From Stromatinia cepivora (taxonomy: Eukaryota > Ascomycota > Leotiomycetes > Helotiales > Sclerotiniaceae), in assembly GCA_014898415.1 (NCBI GenBank), contig RCTD01000028.1:310001-374000 (forward strand): a stretch of DNA of 64,000 nucleotides, written 5' to 3'. This document shows positions 46,729 through 59,782 of the stretch, piece after piece. The position numbers and the translations under genes are program-made. The notes under the pieces are model-generated. The model was not told the DNA's origin, searched no databases, and saw only the letters and a list, made by a program, of their open reading frames with translations. Every line of letters starts with the position of its first letter. Positions within the stretch are counted from its first letter, which is position 1.

Positions 46729-49700
46729 CTTTACGAAATACTGCATTGGCGAGCAGGTGATCCACATTTCCTTCGCCCTTGCTTTTCCACATACACATCG
46801 TGTGGCCTTCTTCAATTTCACGATAGACAAATATACCCACGAGAAGTATTACACAAGGCTGTCTGGTTTACCCATTTACCTTTCTTTTCTTTCGATATCC
46901 CTCGGCGAAAATCCCATAGCAACGGGTCGGATCAAATCACGCATGACATGGGACATAGGCCAAGGAGAACCCTTAATAGACACAGTAACAGGAACGATTA
47001 CAGAAAAATGGCAAATAAAATTCTGTGTCATCATCGATATGAGAAATGCCTCGAACGGAAGACGACACGGAGAATTGGCTGGGATACAGACTGGGCCTTG
47101 TCGCTAAGTCTGGGGTAATCCTACAATCTTGCGGCGAAGAGAATAATGCGAGGCATATAGCGTCTTAGTTTTGGTATTGTTGGTGCGATGTTGGTTTGAG
47201 GATGGCTCGTACCGCGCCGGCATTGCTGCTCGTCTAGCATGCCTTACTCGATCGGAGGTAAGAGCGCGAAAGTTGGCCTGATAGAAACCTTTTGGGGGCC
47301 AGCGCTGAGATGGCAGGCAGGGAGATTAGTTGTACAACACGCATCAATAAAGCACGCACGAGGCACGATACACTATTCACCTGAAGGCGTTTTTCATATT
47401 TCATTTCTTTTTCTTTGAGCTAATTTAGTCTTTCGGATAACCGTGGGACATACAATGGTTGGTTTCTTTAACGTTTTAGTTCCAGATTGCACTCGCGGCC
47501 GGGTAACGATTGGCGTTAATTCAGGCTGGGCGTGGTTAGGGGGTGATGGAGTTGGCAAAAAGTGATTAAACGAATCTGATCTGCATAGCGTGGCGTAACA
47601 TGACATGGGAGGAAAAATTTGACAAGAAATGGCGTTCACACACGAGTGATAGAGCAGAAGAAAAAATTCGAGTGTTTCCTTAAAGCTTGCCCTGCGCATG
47701 CTGATCTTGCAAATGTCGCCGTAGCAATATACTGTCTAAGGCTCGTGGCTCACGAGTCGTGAGACATGGAAGTACAATAACATGTCATACAGGGAGCTGC
47801 AATTCTCTTTTTTTTTAAAAAAAAATTTAAAAAATTGAGCATCCATCCCTCTTAGCTACCACGTTGTAGATACTAGGTAGGAAAATTCAAAAATGTCATG
47901 GTATTTTTGGTTTTGGTTTTGGTAATGTTATTAGTAATATACTATACACTTAAGTGAGATGTTGATTTATTTGATATGACATTGAATATCTTACAATATA
48001 GTATAGAATTGTATCACCATTCGTGATAAATAGGCCACCAGGCGGCTTGATTATCTTTAAATCATCAAATCTTGTAAGGAAATGAGAAATGAGAAATTAG
48101 AATTGTCTTGATATAAAGAAATTTACGCTTTGAAAGATAGAAAATTTAAAAATTTGTTGATTTTTGTGGATTTGCTATAGTAGGATTACCTAGTGGAAAT
48201 TTGAAAAGTTGTGGGGTTTGGTTGTTGGTTTTGGGGGACTTGTTTTATTTGTATGGTGGATAGATAGGTAGATGAATAGATAGATAGATAGGTGGGTAGG
48301 TGGGTAGAAGTGTAGGTGGGTAAAAGGAGTAGAGGGAGTAGAGGGAGTAGAGGGAGTAGAGGGAGTAGAGGGAGTAGAGGGAGTAGAGGGAGTAGAGGGA
48401 GGATTTATAGTATAGGGGGATAATCAGTTAGTAGGTAGGGAAAGATAGATTGGAGTATAGAAGAGAAGTATGTGTGAGTATGGTATGGAATGTACACAGT
48501 CAGTTTGCAGCTTAAGATAACTTGAATATGATATTTAAGTATGATATGATACCGTAATGTAATGTAATGTAATACTTCATGCGATTGAAATATAGACCGA
48601 GATAGGCGCAGTCTCAATCCAAATAAAAATCAAAATAAATGCCCATCCTACTCGAGTACAATCACCAGAATCTCTCCCATCCATGCCAGAATCTCAAAAA
48701 CCTTAATTAATTGATGAATAGACGAATAGGTAGATGAAATAAGTAAAAGAAATATCTCCAGATCCCTCATAGCTCCTCTCCTTACTTTGAAATTTGAATG
48801 TACAGTAACTTACCCAGTAAGTAAGTAAGTAAGTAAGTAGTAAATCCCCATCATATCTTGTATCATGAAAGACAAAGGCAAAGACGGGTAAATAATCATT
48901 CCGATTTGCTTTTCTTTGCTTGTCTTGTCTTTTCTTGTCTTGTCACAAGACTAAAATGTAATGCGTTGAACCGTTGATTTGCATCCTACTGCATTACATT
49001 ACATTGCATAAACTCAAACGTGGTGTTTTTTGTCACAGACGGATGCGTGTGCACACTGCATTTTGAAGAATTCCAACCCCTGGGGTTCGGATTGTTGGAA
49101 AATCTTTGTGGTTTGCGCCCCTGCATCGAGAAGATGGCTTAATGCATATTTATGTGGGAGGGATTTGATTCGATTGGGTGTATAGTGGGCGATTTTTGCT
49201 GTGCCGTGTTGAGACGTTAGGTATGTATGTAAGATGTAAATGTAAGATGTAATATGTAACAAGAAGCGAAAGGCGGGGCCTTGTTTATTTGTCAATTGGG
49301 TAGTTAGAGGTTATAGAGATGGTGTACATGGGATGAACGATTGTTATTGTCATTGGCACGAAGTTTAGAAGTTGGGGGGAGGGGAGGTCGTATCTGTGGT
49401 TGAAAGAAGCTCTAGTGCGGGTCTCAACATGTAACGGTAGATGGGAATTTATTGTTAAGGTGTGGTTCTTGGTACTGGGCGTCTTACGACGTTGAGTATC
49501 AGACGGAATGATAGGGTTAGAGGGGAGAAGGATCGTTCTGTATGGAAAGTATGTGGGTGTAATATGCAAACATTAAATGCTTTAACAAAATGACTTTGGA
49601 GAATTGCATCTAAAAAACAGAAATCGGGCGGTAAGAACAGAGCCTAGATAAGTCCAAATGGTACACACTGAAACCATCGGATGTACGAGTTGGTACAGTT

Positions 49701-52700
49701 GCAGAAGCCGAGCGGCGTGAAAAGGTTGATCTGACGATATCAAACCAACATCATCATGAAGTAAGACAAAAGTAAATACTAGCCTTTCAATCAGACGGTG
49801 AGATGCAAAGACATGTATGATGGGCGGTGACGGATAATCGATTCCGAGAAGATGCCATGAAAAGTGTGGATGGTGTTTTGAATGAGGAAATAAGGCTCAC
49901 CTTACCTCACTAAAGAATAACAATGATAGATACTGTCACAGCCAGTTGGGTTAAGCCGTACATCATAATCAACAACGTCACTAGTTTGAAAGCAGTATGA
50001 GAATCTAGAAATGCTACTTCACCTTTTCATGTAGAATATTCAGTCTAATGATGAAGTGGCCCAAAGGAGCTTCGTGCCTAGTGGAAGGGCCAGGATATCA
50101 AAAGAGTATTACTCGAAGAATTAAGAATTTGGACAAGAAATTGAAATTGAAAATGGAAATGATTGAATGAGAAAGCCAAGACCTTGCGAATTGCGAATAC
50201 ACATGAAACGAAGGCAAAAAATAGAACGGCCGGATCATAATATTTTAGATTCCGCACTGGTAAGAAAGTGTAAGAAGGAGCCGTTAATGTCGGATTGGGG
50301 AGGGGACTTTTAGACGATAGATATGGTGGTACCTACCTACCTGCCTAGTTAGACAAGAAGAAGACAAATTCGTAAGCTAGATTCCCTTGACCAAGAATAA
50401 ATATAAAGGAATAGAAGTACTGCATGCTGATAAAGCATTGTTATACCTGTTGAGGGGGAACAATGAGATGAAGGGTGCGGCGATGACTTATTATACGGGG
50501 TCAAGCGCAGCAAACGGAACGGAAAATAGGAAATATAATGATATTCGCCGCTGTTGTAGCACTCTTCGCCCAGTGTCAATGCATAGACCCTGCAAATGAA
50601 TTGGCGACCAAAGAAAGGGGTATGTGAAGCCTTTGATATACATGTGCGCGGCTACCTAGCCACGCAAGAGATACTAGAAGAATTAAGTGACCCGAACAGG
50701 ATATCGAGAATAGATTTCTCTAGCTCATGGCCACATCGGATACCTTAATCATGGATGTTTGTTTAGGGATACTTTATCCCTGGCAATAACTCCATTGAGC
50801 ACAAAGAATATCAATTGAGAAGCAAGAAGGTATAGTCTAGCTTGTGCTCTTAACTCAATGAGGTAGGCGAGTGCAACCTGGGGAAATGTAATGAGACAAA
50901 AATAGACGCAGGGTGAGAAGTTCAAGCTATTAGAATGGTAGTTGATATGAGGTTAGATGACCTTGAGTACATACCTATGATCTTTGTGGGTGCCAAGAGA
51001 AGAAAGAATGACATTCCTGGTAAGTCCAATGAAATATCATGGTCTAGATTTTGTGCTGTGCGTCTATGTACCATGCAGCCATCGTTTGTGACAGCCAGAA
51101 TAGACGACAAGGCGACTCCACAGATTCAAGGCTGTTGTCGGATATCTTAGTGATCCGTGTAAGTTGTTGGCGCGCGGAAGATTCAGATATGCGCGAGATG
51201 CGGTCCGTTTAGTTTCTATTTTCTGATCATTTCTGACCTTTTTTGTTCTTCGAGTGCAGTCTTCCGGAACAGATATCGAAATAGAATATCAGTCAGCATT
51301 TTTACTTAGATTGTATAACATGGCTGTGAAATATTGATCTCTGATTTGTTCTTTGCACTGCCATTATATTGAAAGAAAGATATAATATACTCAGCCATTC
51401 TGGAGTTGTGATTCCTAGTTTTGATGGAAGTAACCAACCGTCTAGTTAGTTTGGTTTGGAGAATAAGCGCGCATGTTTGTGTGTGGTGGGGGTTCAAAAA
51501 TCATCGATTGTTTTTCTGTCGTTGGAACTTTGTGGCTTTTGGTTTTGGTGAGCATGGCTTGTGTTAAATTTAGAACATCTTGCATCAAACCTCGCTGTCT
51601 GTCCAAAATGGCTTGGTGCGCATTTCCCCAATTTGTACAACGAGCCGCTTGCCGTACACGTGCATTCAATCTGTCGGTGTTTTGGTGATGATGATGAAAA
51701 AAGAAAGGAAGTGAAACAGTAAAAAGGAGGATCTAATTAGAAATTTAAGTATGAAAAGAAGTCGTTGTCGGGATTTATTCGAGTCCTGAATGTTCCTTGA
51801 CTTCGTAAGCTAAATCACCATCATGCCTATTATGACTTTCTTCAATCGCATCTATATGTATGTGATCCATTGATCCTACATATTGATCATCGTTAGGTCT
51901 TTAGCTAGTGGATGAAATCATCATTCCTATATGGATTCACTTTGAAGGTCACCATCTGGTGGCCATAGGTCTCGTCGTCATCCGAATGCCGGTTCTGGCG
52001 ACCGAGAGAATAGGTACCTTGCAGATTTGATCTAACTGGTAGACGCATGTAAGATTTCTGTCATCCTCCGGCAAGTATCGCTTGGAAGCTCCTTATCATG
52101 TGAAGTAACTTGAGGTGATTTTGATGGTATTCGACGATGGAAATTTTAAACTGAATGTGAGGCCACATCAAGTCTGGAAGAGTGTTTGGGACTGAAAGGA
52201 AGATGCTGTATATTCAAGATCCGGATTTATCCTTTACAAGATATCTAATTTTTAAATGTAAGCGAGAGAGGTTAATAAGGAGAGGGTTGCCGGTACAAAC
52301 CCATAGCTTCATAGGAAGTCTGTATTAAACTGTATCATTCAATTTACCGGCCGAATGTTAATTTCTCGCATGCAATGAAACAAATCAGATTAGCCCTTAA
52401 TGGAGTTGTGAATATCCGAAGTAACGTGAAGCTATTGTGAAGTTACTGTACGATTGAAAATTGACCGAGTCATACCTAAGATGTTACGAACGTTGTATTC
52501 ACGTACCCATGTAGATAGCATTAGAAGGATCAAATAGAATATTACGAACGTGCGACTGACATGCAAGCAAGTAACAAGCACCACAAGCTAAGCTGCAGTA
52601 CCTGCATTCCCGAGATGAATACAAGAATAGAAACCATCCAAATAGGGTCCTCCACACAAAATATCTGTATGCACGGAACAAGTACGGAGTAAATACCAGG

Positions 52701-54917
52701 TGGATAGATGATATACCGAGACCCTCAGATATTGGATATTGTGGATAGTTCTCTTTAGGAATTCGCAATGAATGGGAAAAGGCCGAGTAGGAGCCACCAA
52801 AAACGCAACCAGATCTACAAGGCACATGAAGACACATCAATATCGATCAATTGAAATGCTCCAACCTGATGCATCACCAGCAGATGCATATCCAAATGCT
52901 TTGGGCTTCTTCTTACCCTGGCTTCCGGTTACCTTTTGGTAAGAAAAAAGCCAGTATATTCCCTCAATCAAGGTAATTTGCCCGGATTCTTTGTGAGATT
53001 AAATGAGCTGCATTAGGATCTATTTATGGACATTTTCTTTGACGTTGTAACCTCCCTCGTCCCTTGGGCTTGTTTAACCAGTCGGAATTTAAAGATGATG
53101 AAATGCTGTGCCACTGATGACCCAGCCTTGAATTTGAATTTGGGAAAACATCGTATTTCACACATGTTTTCCGGGCGCTTAGGAAGGGCTCGATCGAGCG
53201 ATGTATGGAAAAGCGACGGAGAGCTCCCTTGTACTTTTCTACTGCACGATTCATATCGACAGGGTGGAAGGGGGTTTGAACTTGGTTTGAAAGAACAAAC
53301 GACTGCGACTATGAGTACACGAAAGCGAAGCATACCTCAAGTCTAAGTTGAATGAGGCTTGTAATATCTCAGGTCATCGATGTACTACAGCATGGGATGG
53401 ATTCGTCTTTTGAATATTCTGGATAGTAGGTAGTATGAGTTTCAAGGGTAGAATAATTGGAATTAATCCAGATATTCGAACATGTTCAGAGAGAAAAGTA
53501 CCCCAAGTTTCCTTGTTGTGTATGGTACAAATAGATAGATGGATGTGTGTCTACTTACCTGCGGATCTTGCAAGAAGGGGGTTTAAGGCGGGGGGATGTA
53601 TGATGTATGATAGCTTGAGTGGTACTCGTACAATAAGACAGTCTCAATCATGGAGATTTTGAATGCATCAAGGGAAGCATTACTTTAAACAAGTCGGTAT
53701 CAAGTTTATGTTATCATCAATAACCTCAATATTGAGAAATTCAACCCCTCATTGGCAAGGTACTTAGCTGGGTAATGAGCATTGATCTCGAATCTAGTAG
53801 GGTGGACTATCAACTTATCACTTATCTGGACAAGCTTGAAAGTTGAAGCAACAAGCCAAAATCAATCTGTATCAAAGAGTTTATTAGAGTTTTGTACCCA
53901 CTCAAACTTCGCACATTTTTACCTTCTTTTTAGGGAGTGCAGTGCATTAGGTAGGCGGGCCGTGAATCAATCAATTATTCTCATAAGACAAGAAAGGGAA
54001 ATACCACCCTCTTATGACCCCCAAAAATTGTGCACTTTTTTATCCTTCCTCTTTAAGATTAGATTGAAATCTCATTAAGAAAGAAAAAGTCGGAAAGAAT
54101 CCAAACCAAACAAAATAAAAATCCCCCCCCCGTTTCTCCTCTCAGATTTTGAATTGGTAACCACACCACAAGATTTTCCCCCTTCCCTCCGTCACGATCC
54201 AAAAATAGCTATAATTAGCACATCTCATCGCGATATACTTTATCAGTCCTATCAGTTGTACTTCAAGAAAGAATCTCGAGAAAGGAAGTAAGAAAAGACG
54301 TGCCTGGTACTTTTATTATTGATCCAACTTCCTCCTCTCATAAAACACACATTTCACTCTCAGATCATTTATCCATTAAAAAGGGTGTTTTTTTCTTCAC
54401 GGGTTGGTTGTATCACTATTTGACTACGGCTTGTTTCGAGGAGTTTTCCTCACGCATTTTCAAATTGCCTGGAGCAAAGCGATCAATTCAACTTTTTATC
54501 TCGTCATCTCATCCATCTATCAACGAACAAACCTCGGTCGCAACCTTATTGACACCCCCTTCACCAGTTCGTTATCTACTCCTTTAACTACAATTTTATA
54601 TAACGACATCTATCAACTTCAACCAAGTACATCTAAACTTATCATCCCACGTCAGACATATTACTCCGCCGCTGTTAGAACAATCGATTACTGTACTTAC
54701 TTGTGTCTCTCAATATCACCGCCATTGTACTATAATTTCATACTAAACTTTTAGTTCCTTTGTCAAAAAGTTTATTCATTGGTGTCCACGATTCTACGCG
54801 ATTTTACATGCAATCAACGAGTTCGACTTCAATAGTGCCTCTTTAATTACACGTCTGAAACTGGACCAATTCACGCAACCAGTATTTAAACCACAAGAAC
54901 GGCGCGCCGCTGCCGCA
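46729..54917. other. 8.2-kb region without a convincing gene
   Basis: I see no frame above ~145 codons and none with recognisable content. The longest (46679-47107 plus) overlaps the taf1 last exon out of frame. It contains a T/A run at 47812-47833, a 9-bp minisatellite at 48326-48402, GTAA repeats near 48821-48840, and several paired short frames on opposite strands (51442-51688, 53013-53346) that look like chance. From about 53900 on it is pyrimidine-rich with long T and C runs and is likely the promoter and leader of rlm1. No tRNA or 5S rRNA was seen. A non-coding transcript is possible. Confidence 0.45.
48326..48402. repeat. 9-bp minisatellite (agtagaggg), about eight copies
   Basis: Near-perfect head-to-tail copies of agtagaggg. 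It follows related gataggtgggtaggtgggta repeats at about 48260-48330, so the whole patch is simple-sequence DNA. Confidence 0.9.
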
Positions 54918-57042
54918 ATGGGGAGAAGAAAGATTGAGATCAAGGCTATCAAGGATGATAGGAACCGTTCAGTGTATGTTCTCTTTGTGCGAATATAATA
55001 TGCGGCGCAAAATACTAATCTCATTCTCACAGGACCTTCTTGAAGCGCAAAGGAGGATTATTCAAGAAGGCGCATGAGCTTTCCGTTCTCTGTTCAGTCG
55101 ATGTCGCGGTTATTATATTTGGCAGCAATAAGAAGCTATACGAATATTCTAGTAGTGACATTGGAGAGATTATGACAAGATATCAATACGTACGTGTTTT
55201 ACCGCGTCCGGCGCAAGAAATACAAACTGACATTAAATATAGTATGGAGGGGCCAACGAACACAAAGGACCTAGCGATTATGGCAAAGGAAAGGGAATGG
55301 ATGACGATGACGATGATGATGACGGGTCTCCTCCTTCTCACCACGGATCAGAACCACCACAAATGATGCCTCCTCAATTCCAACACCAACCATATCAGCA
55401 TATTCGCCATCATACTCCATCCGCCTCGCCTCCAATTCCAAATGGTGTCTTTCAACATCTCCCACAACAACGACAACATACACCACAACCTGGAATGGGA
55501 TCTCGACCATCGTCTAGAAACGCTCCACGAAGACAAAGCTCCCTTGTACCACAGCATCCTCATGGTCCTCCGACCAACGGTCAATTTGCATATGCTCCAA
55601 ATCCACCGCCTTACAACCCCCAAATGACACCCGGTCTGCCACCACATCCACATGGCCTTCCGCAGCATATACAAGGTCCGCCTCAGGGAATTCCCCATCC
55701 ACATCAAAGTCCTGGACCACAATACGCACATTTTGCACCCCCGCATCACCCTCAACATCACCCTCATCCCCAACCACATATGCAGCAGCATCCGCAACAT
55801 CCTCAGCAACATCCTCAGCAACATCCTCAGCAACATCCTCAGCAACATCCTCAGCAACATCCTCAGCAACATCCTCAGCAACATCCTCAGCAACATTCTC
55901 AGCAACACCCACAACAACACCCACAACAGCACCCACAACAAATCCCTCAACAACACCCTCATCCGCAACAAGTACAGCAGCTATATGTGGAGGAACAAAG
56001 AAGATCCTCAGTACCACCGGCATTTCAACCACAAGAAAGACCCGCATCCTCGCGCGCAACTCCTTCTCCTCCACAGCCGCAGGAACAGCAAATGCCACAA
56101 CCTCCACCACCACAGCCACAGCAGCCTCAACCATCGCCTGAACAGCAACAAGTACAACTTTCACAACAAATGCTAGAGCCGGTCAAGCGCTTATCAGTAA
56201 AATCCAGAAGTATCTTTACGCCAATTGATGAGAGTAGATCAATTCTATCTCAACACTGGGCAAGCTCAACTTCTAATACTGATGCAGTAAAGGAAGAACC
56301 AGGAGACCGTTCTCAGTCTGTGGATGTTACAGTAAATCGTGTCAAACCACCTTCACCACCTCAAAGATCACAAACGCATAACAAAAATCGCAACATTTCC
56401 ATGTCATCCTTACCAGATGGATTTACGCCACCATCTCGTACAAACAGTGCACAGCTAAGTGTAGGTGGTGGCAAGAGGCCTATATTGAAGGTGCAAATTC
56501 CGGAAGAAGCATCAGATAATGGTGGATCTGCCACTGCAGAAGATCTCTCATCCCCACGATCTGCGGGTGCCACTAACCTTCAGGCACGTCGTAATGGCGG
56601 CGAACATGGCGGAATGGTACTCCCACCACCTTCGCCTTCCGCCTCGGCTTTGTTGTCAGCCGGTGCATCGGGGCCACCGAATCCTTTTGCACGACCACAT
56701 CCCGTCACACAACCTTCTCAGGGATCCAATGCAAGTGGAAATAGCAATAACCCGAACAACAATATAATAGAGAATGTGACACCAGTCTCAGCTCTTCCGT
56801 CGCGTTTCATGAATAATGAATTCCTCCCAAGTCCTTCATCATTCTATCCCGAATGGAATTATGGGAGAGGCGGTGATTCCAATACATTACCTAGTCCTCT
56901 AAATTTTGCAACGCCTGTTGTGGGAACAGGACCAAGCTTCCTAAGAGATGATAATGGCGAAAGGGGCGGTAAAAGAAAGACACCCGAACAAGATGAGAAC
57001 CGAGATGGTGGAGATCAGAAAAGAGTGAAGCATGAAGGATAA
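54918..57042 (+). CDS. rlm1: MADS-box transcription factor, Rlm1/RlmA type (670 aa)
   Basis: MEF2-type MADS factor; in yeast and moulds Rlm1 acts below the Slt2/Mpk1 cell-wall-integrity MAP kinase. Three exons fit: 54918-54973, 55033-55189 and 55243-57042. Residues 1-~60 are the MADS domain ([19 protein letters not shown] then [20 protein letters not shown]), followed by [13 protein letters not shown]. After the second splice come [10 protein letters not shown] and an eight-Asp run. The rest is low-complexity Pro/Gln/His, with a perfect 12-bp repeat coding (His-Pro-Gln-Gln)n near residues 256-300. Many SP/TP sites (SPPSHH, PSPPQ, LPSPSSF) could serve a MAP kinase. The C-terminus has a basic KRK and KRVKHE stretch. 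A long gene-free region lies upstream. Confidence 0.93.
55799..55900 (+). repeat. 12-bp coding minisatellite (catcctcagcaa)n in rlm1
   Basis: About eight identical 12-base units plus diverged flanking copies encode repeated His-Pro-Gln-Gln. Identity at the DNA level, including third positions, shows recent slippage or unequal exchange, so copy number probably varies between strains. Confidence 0.9.
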
Positions 57043-58467
57043 GGTGCACCTCATGTTCCTCGCCTTCAAGCCGAGGGTTTTGAGCATGAACTGCTATGAA
57101 TATGAGATTCACGAACACGTGTATTTGGTTGCGGGAAAGCTAAAAAGAGATAATGTCTTTCTTGTGGGTGGATCAGAACTCGTTTTAAATACTTTGGAAA
57201 AAATTTATTGCATTACATTTGGGAAAGGCGTTCTATTTTCTTTTTCTGGAGATGAATTGGAGGTACACTTTATTTTTTTTTTTTTCAATGTATTTTTGAC
57301 TTTTACTTATTCCCCATTCGAAGATTCTATCGTTCTCTGTTCACCCTGTAACTCTCCTTTCCTGCAATCCCGTCCATTGTTCTATTTGGAAGGCTGGGAG
57401 GCTTCCAGTAATCACTTGTGAATACAATGTGAAGTTTGAGTTTTGCCTTTGATTATGTGAGAAGGGTTTGGATGGCAGGCCTTGCATTCTACTCCTTTGT
57501 AAATACCCTTGGGATTTGTGGAAGGGGCGTTATCTATGTGACGCGTTTTTCTCTTTTTGCTTCGTTGATTTGAGTTTAGGTGTGAGTGTGGTTTGGGGTG
57601 AAGCGTTTTGTGATGGAGTTGAACGGGGAGGGTTTTATATGGACGAGTGAGAGTGGGTGGTGTATAAGTTATTGGTAGATAAGTAAGATAGTTGAAAATA
57701 TGCTGTAGGAAGGAGAGAAATGAAAAGATGGTTAATCAAAAATAACGTGATGAGTTGCACTACTCTTTCTTTCTTTCTTTCTTTTTTTTTTACTCTACAG
57801 TAATGTTCTCGTTGGAATTGGTGAGGTTAGTACCTCGAACCACTAAACCACTGAAATGAAACCAAAATAAAATCTGGGCTTTAAGTATATCAATCAGTCT
57901 TCTTGAAATTGGTAGTTGATATTTGGTAGAATGGAATCTATTGGGAAAGACTAGCTAGTTAGCTCATGGATTTCCTATCCTTCTACCCTTCTGTACCCCG
58001 TACCCCTACCCTCCCGCTACATCATCATCCCGCATCTCTTCTTTTTATTGCTCACTCCACTTCTATTTCTCTTTCCTCTCCTTTTTATTTTTTGGAGTGG
58101 TTTGGTTTGGTTTGGTTAGAGGAGAAAATGTAGATGTAGTAGATGAAATGGATGGATTCTCCATAGCTTGGGGAGGCTCATGTGAGGCTCGTGTAAGTGT
58201 GCTTGGAATTTTTGAGGGATGTGGGATGTGGGAGGTGGGGGGAGGCGGGGTTTATTGTTGATGAAAGCTGTGTGGGTCAGGTCTCTAGGTCTCTGGTGAG
58301 TCGGCATGTTGTTGAACCTTGGTTTCATGTCTACTGTGAAGCTCGATCCTAGCATGGCTAGGTTCTGGTATACATGGGAGGACTAACTGATGTGTGGGAG
58401 GGGTAATTATATGCGTAATTTTCGTTATTGTTCACTGGTGTAAAGAGCGTCAAAGGATAGTGATTGG
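57043..58467. other. intergenic, no gene seen
   Basis: The rlm1 3' region and DNA before the PKS relic. It has T-runs near 57270 and 57785, TTTC repeats at about 57765-57783 and tttggtttggtttggtt near 58095. The short frames are not convincing. Confidence 0.45.
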
Positions 58468-59782
58468 CTAAATGTAGATGTGTGTACTGATTGTGAGAAA
58501 AATAAAGGAAGAACTCCATAATTTATTCTTCCCAACCAGCTTCTGGACAATCAAACTCGCCAAGCTTGCGACTGTAGTGTCTGTTGCTAGAAGGACGGGA
58601 AATTTTATATCACCTTCCAGGCTCCGAAAAATGAATTGACGCAGCTCGGCAGCCAGCATCGAACCAAGCCCAAAGTCACCAAAACGCGTGTTGATGTTTA
58701 ACTCGTCCGCTTCCATCAGAATTACATTGCTCAATTTATTTACCAAAACAGTGGTGACGGCTTTCAAAAGCGCTTCGTGACTGGCATCATTTTTGTGGGC
58801 TGCTAAAGCTGCCGCGATGCCTGGGGGTAGTAGGCTATTAGATGTCTCTCCGGCACTGTTTGTTTCCTGTCCTATTATGTCGTTTGCAAGAAACAAAGCA
58901 CGTGGATCATCAAAGATGCGGCTCGGGTTGCTACCCTCGAATCCCATATTTCGGATCTTCTTGATCCCACTGGCGCCAAAACCGGTCAGTATTTGATCCG
59001 CGTTGAATGGTTTGGTATCTTCAGCTTGGGGCGTGGTCAAGGCGAGGTCCACGATTTGTAAGAATTCGTCCTCGGTGATTGGGTGTAGACCTTGACGTAG
59101 AAGACCTGCTTCAATCTCGGGGTGCTCGTGCAAGTATCCAATCTCAGAAATCGACCCAAGAGCAATAGATGTTGCTTTAAGTCCCTGACGGCGTCGATAC
59201 CCTGCGAATGAATCTAGGAAGGAATTTGAAGCACAGTAACTGGTTTCTGTTGCTGTACCAATGGTTCCTGCAATAGAACTCATCATAAGGAAAAAGTCTA
59301 GATCACTTTCCTTCCCAGCTAACGATTTATGGAGGTTCCAGGTCCCGTTGACTTTAGGGTTGATCGATGTGTGCCAGCGCTTCCAGGTCATCTGGGTGAA
59401 CAGAGCCTCCTATGCGTTTATTGTTAGTGGGCCTCCTCGCTTGGGTGAGTTGGAATATTTAGAGATAAATTTTTGCTCACATCAAGAGCCATGGCAGACT
59501 GGTAAACCCTCCAATGGGACCTTCTATGTGTGCAACAGCAGATTCATCATCAGCCATTACAGTCACATCTCCTCGCACCACCGAGACCTGACCGCTGGCT
59601 TGTTCAATGTTTGCCACTAGAAGCCTGGCTTCCTTCTTTGCTAGCCCTGAGCGCCCTAGGAACACAAATTTCCGAGCGCCTCGCTGGAACATCCATCGTG
59701 CTAGACTCTGACCTAAACCACCTAAACAAGAAGAAACAAAAACAGCATTTAGAAAATTGGTGATGGAGTAAAGAACTTCCAT
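58468..59782 (-). pseudogene. orphan KR-ACP remnant of a highly reducing polyketide synthase
   Basis: On the minus strand, 59722-59482 encodes the start of a ketoreductase (CLGGLGQSLARWMFQRGARK, FLGRSG). A GT-AG intron (59480-59410) joins it to 59409-58468, which encodes the KR end and an acyl carrier protein. KR catalytic residues are visible (LMMSSIAG Ser, ETSYCASN Tyr), as are ISEIGYLHEHPEIEAGL and EDEFLQIVDLA. The ACP has DFGLGSMLAAELR with its serine. Near 59507-59512 one base is missing against the family frame, so the KR is frameshifted just before the intron. Nothing upstream resembles KS, AT, DH or ER. A reducing PKS is normally over 2,000 residues, so this is a relic or 3' fragment left by rearrangement. 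The conserved intron frame downstream suggests recent loss. Confidence 0.75.

Noticed and set aside
46679..47107. 142-codon plus-strand frame after taf1
   Set aside because: It overlaps the true last taf1 exon in another frame and has no recognisable content.
55348..55971. 207-codon minus-strand frame of repeated Leu/Arg/Met and a second one of Val/Ala/Glu/Asp at 55514-56164
   Set aside because: Both are shadows of the 12-bp repeat and low-complexity region of rlm1 on the other strand.
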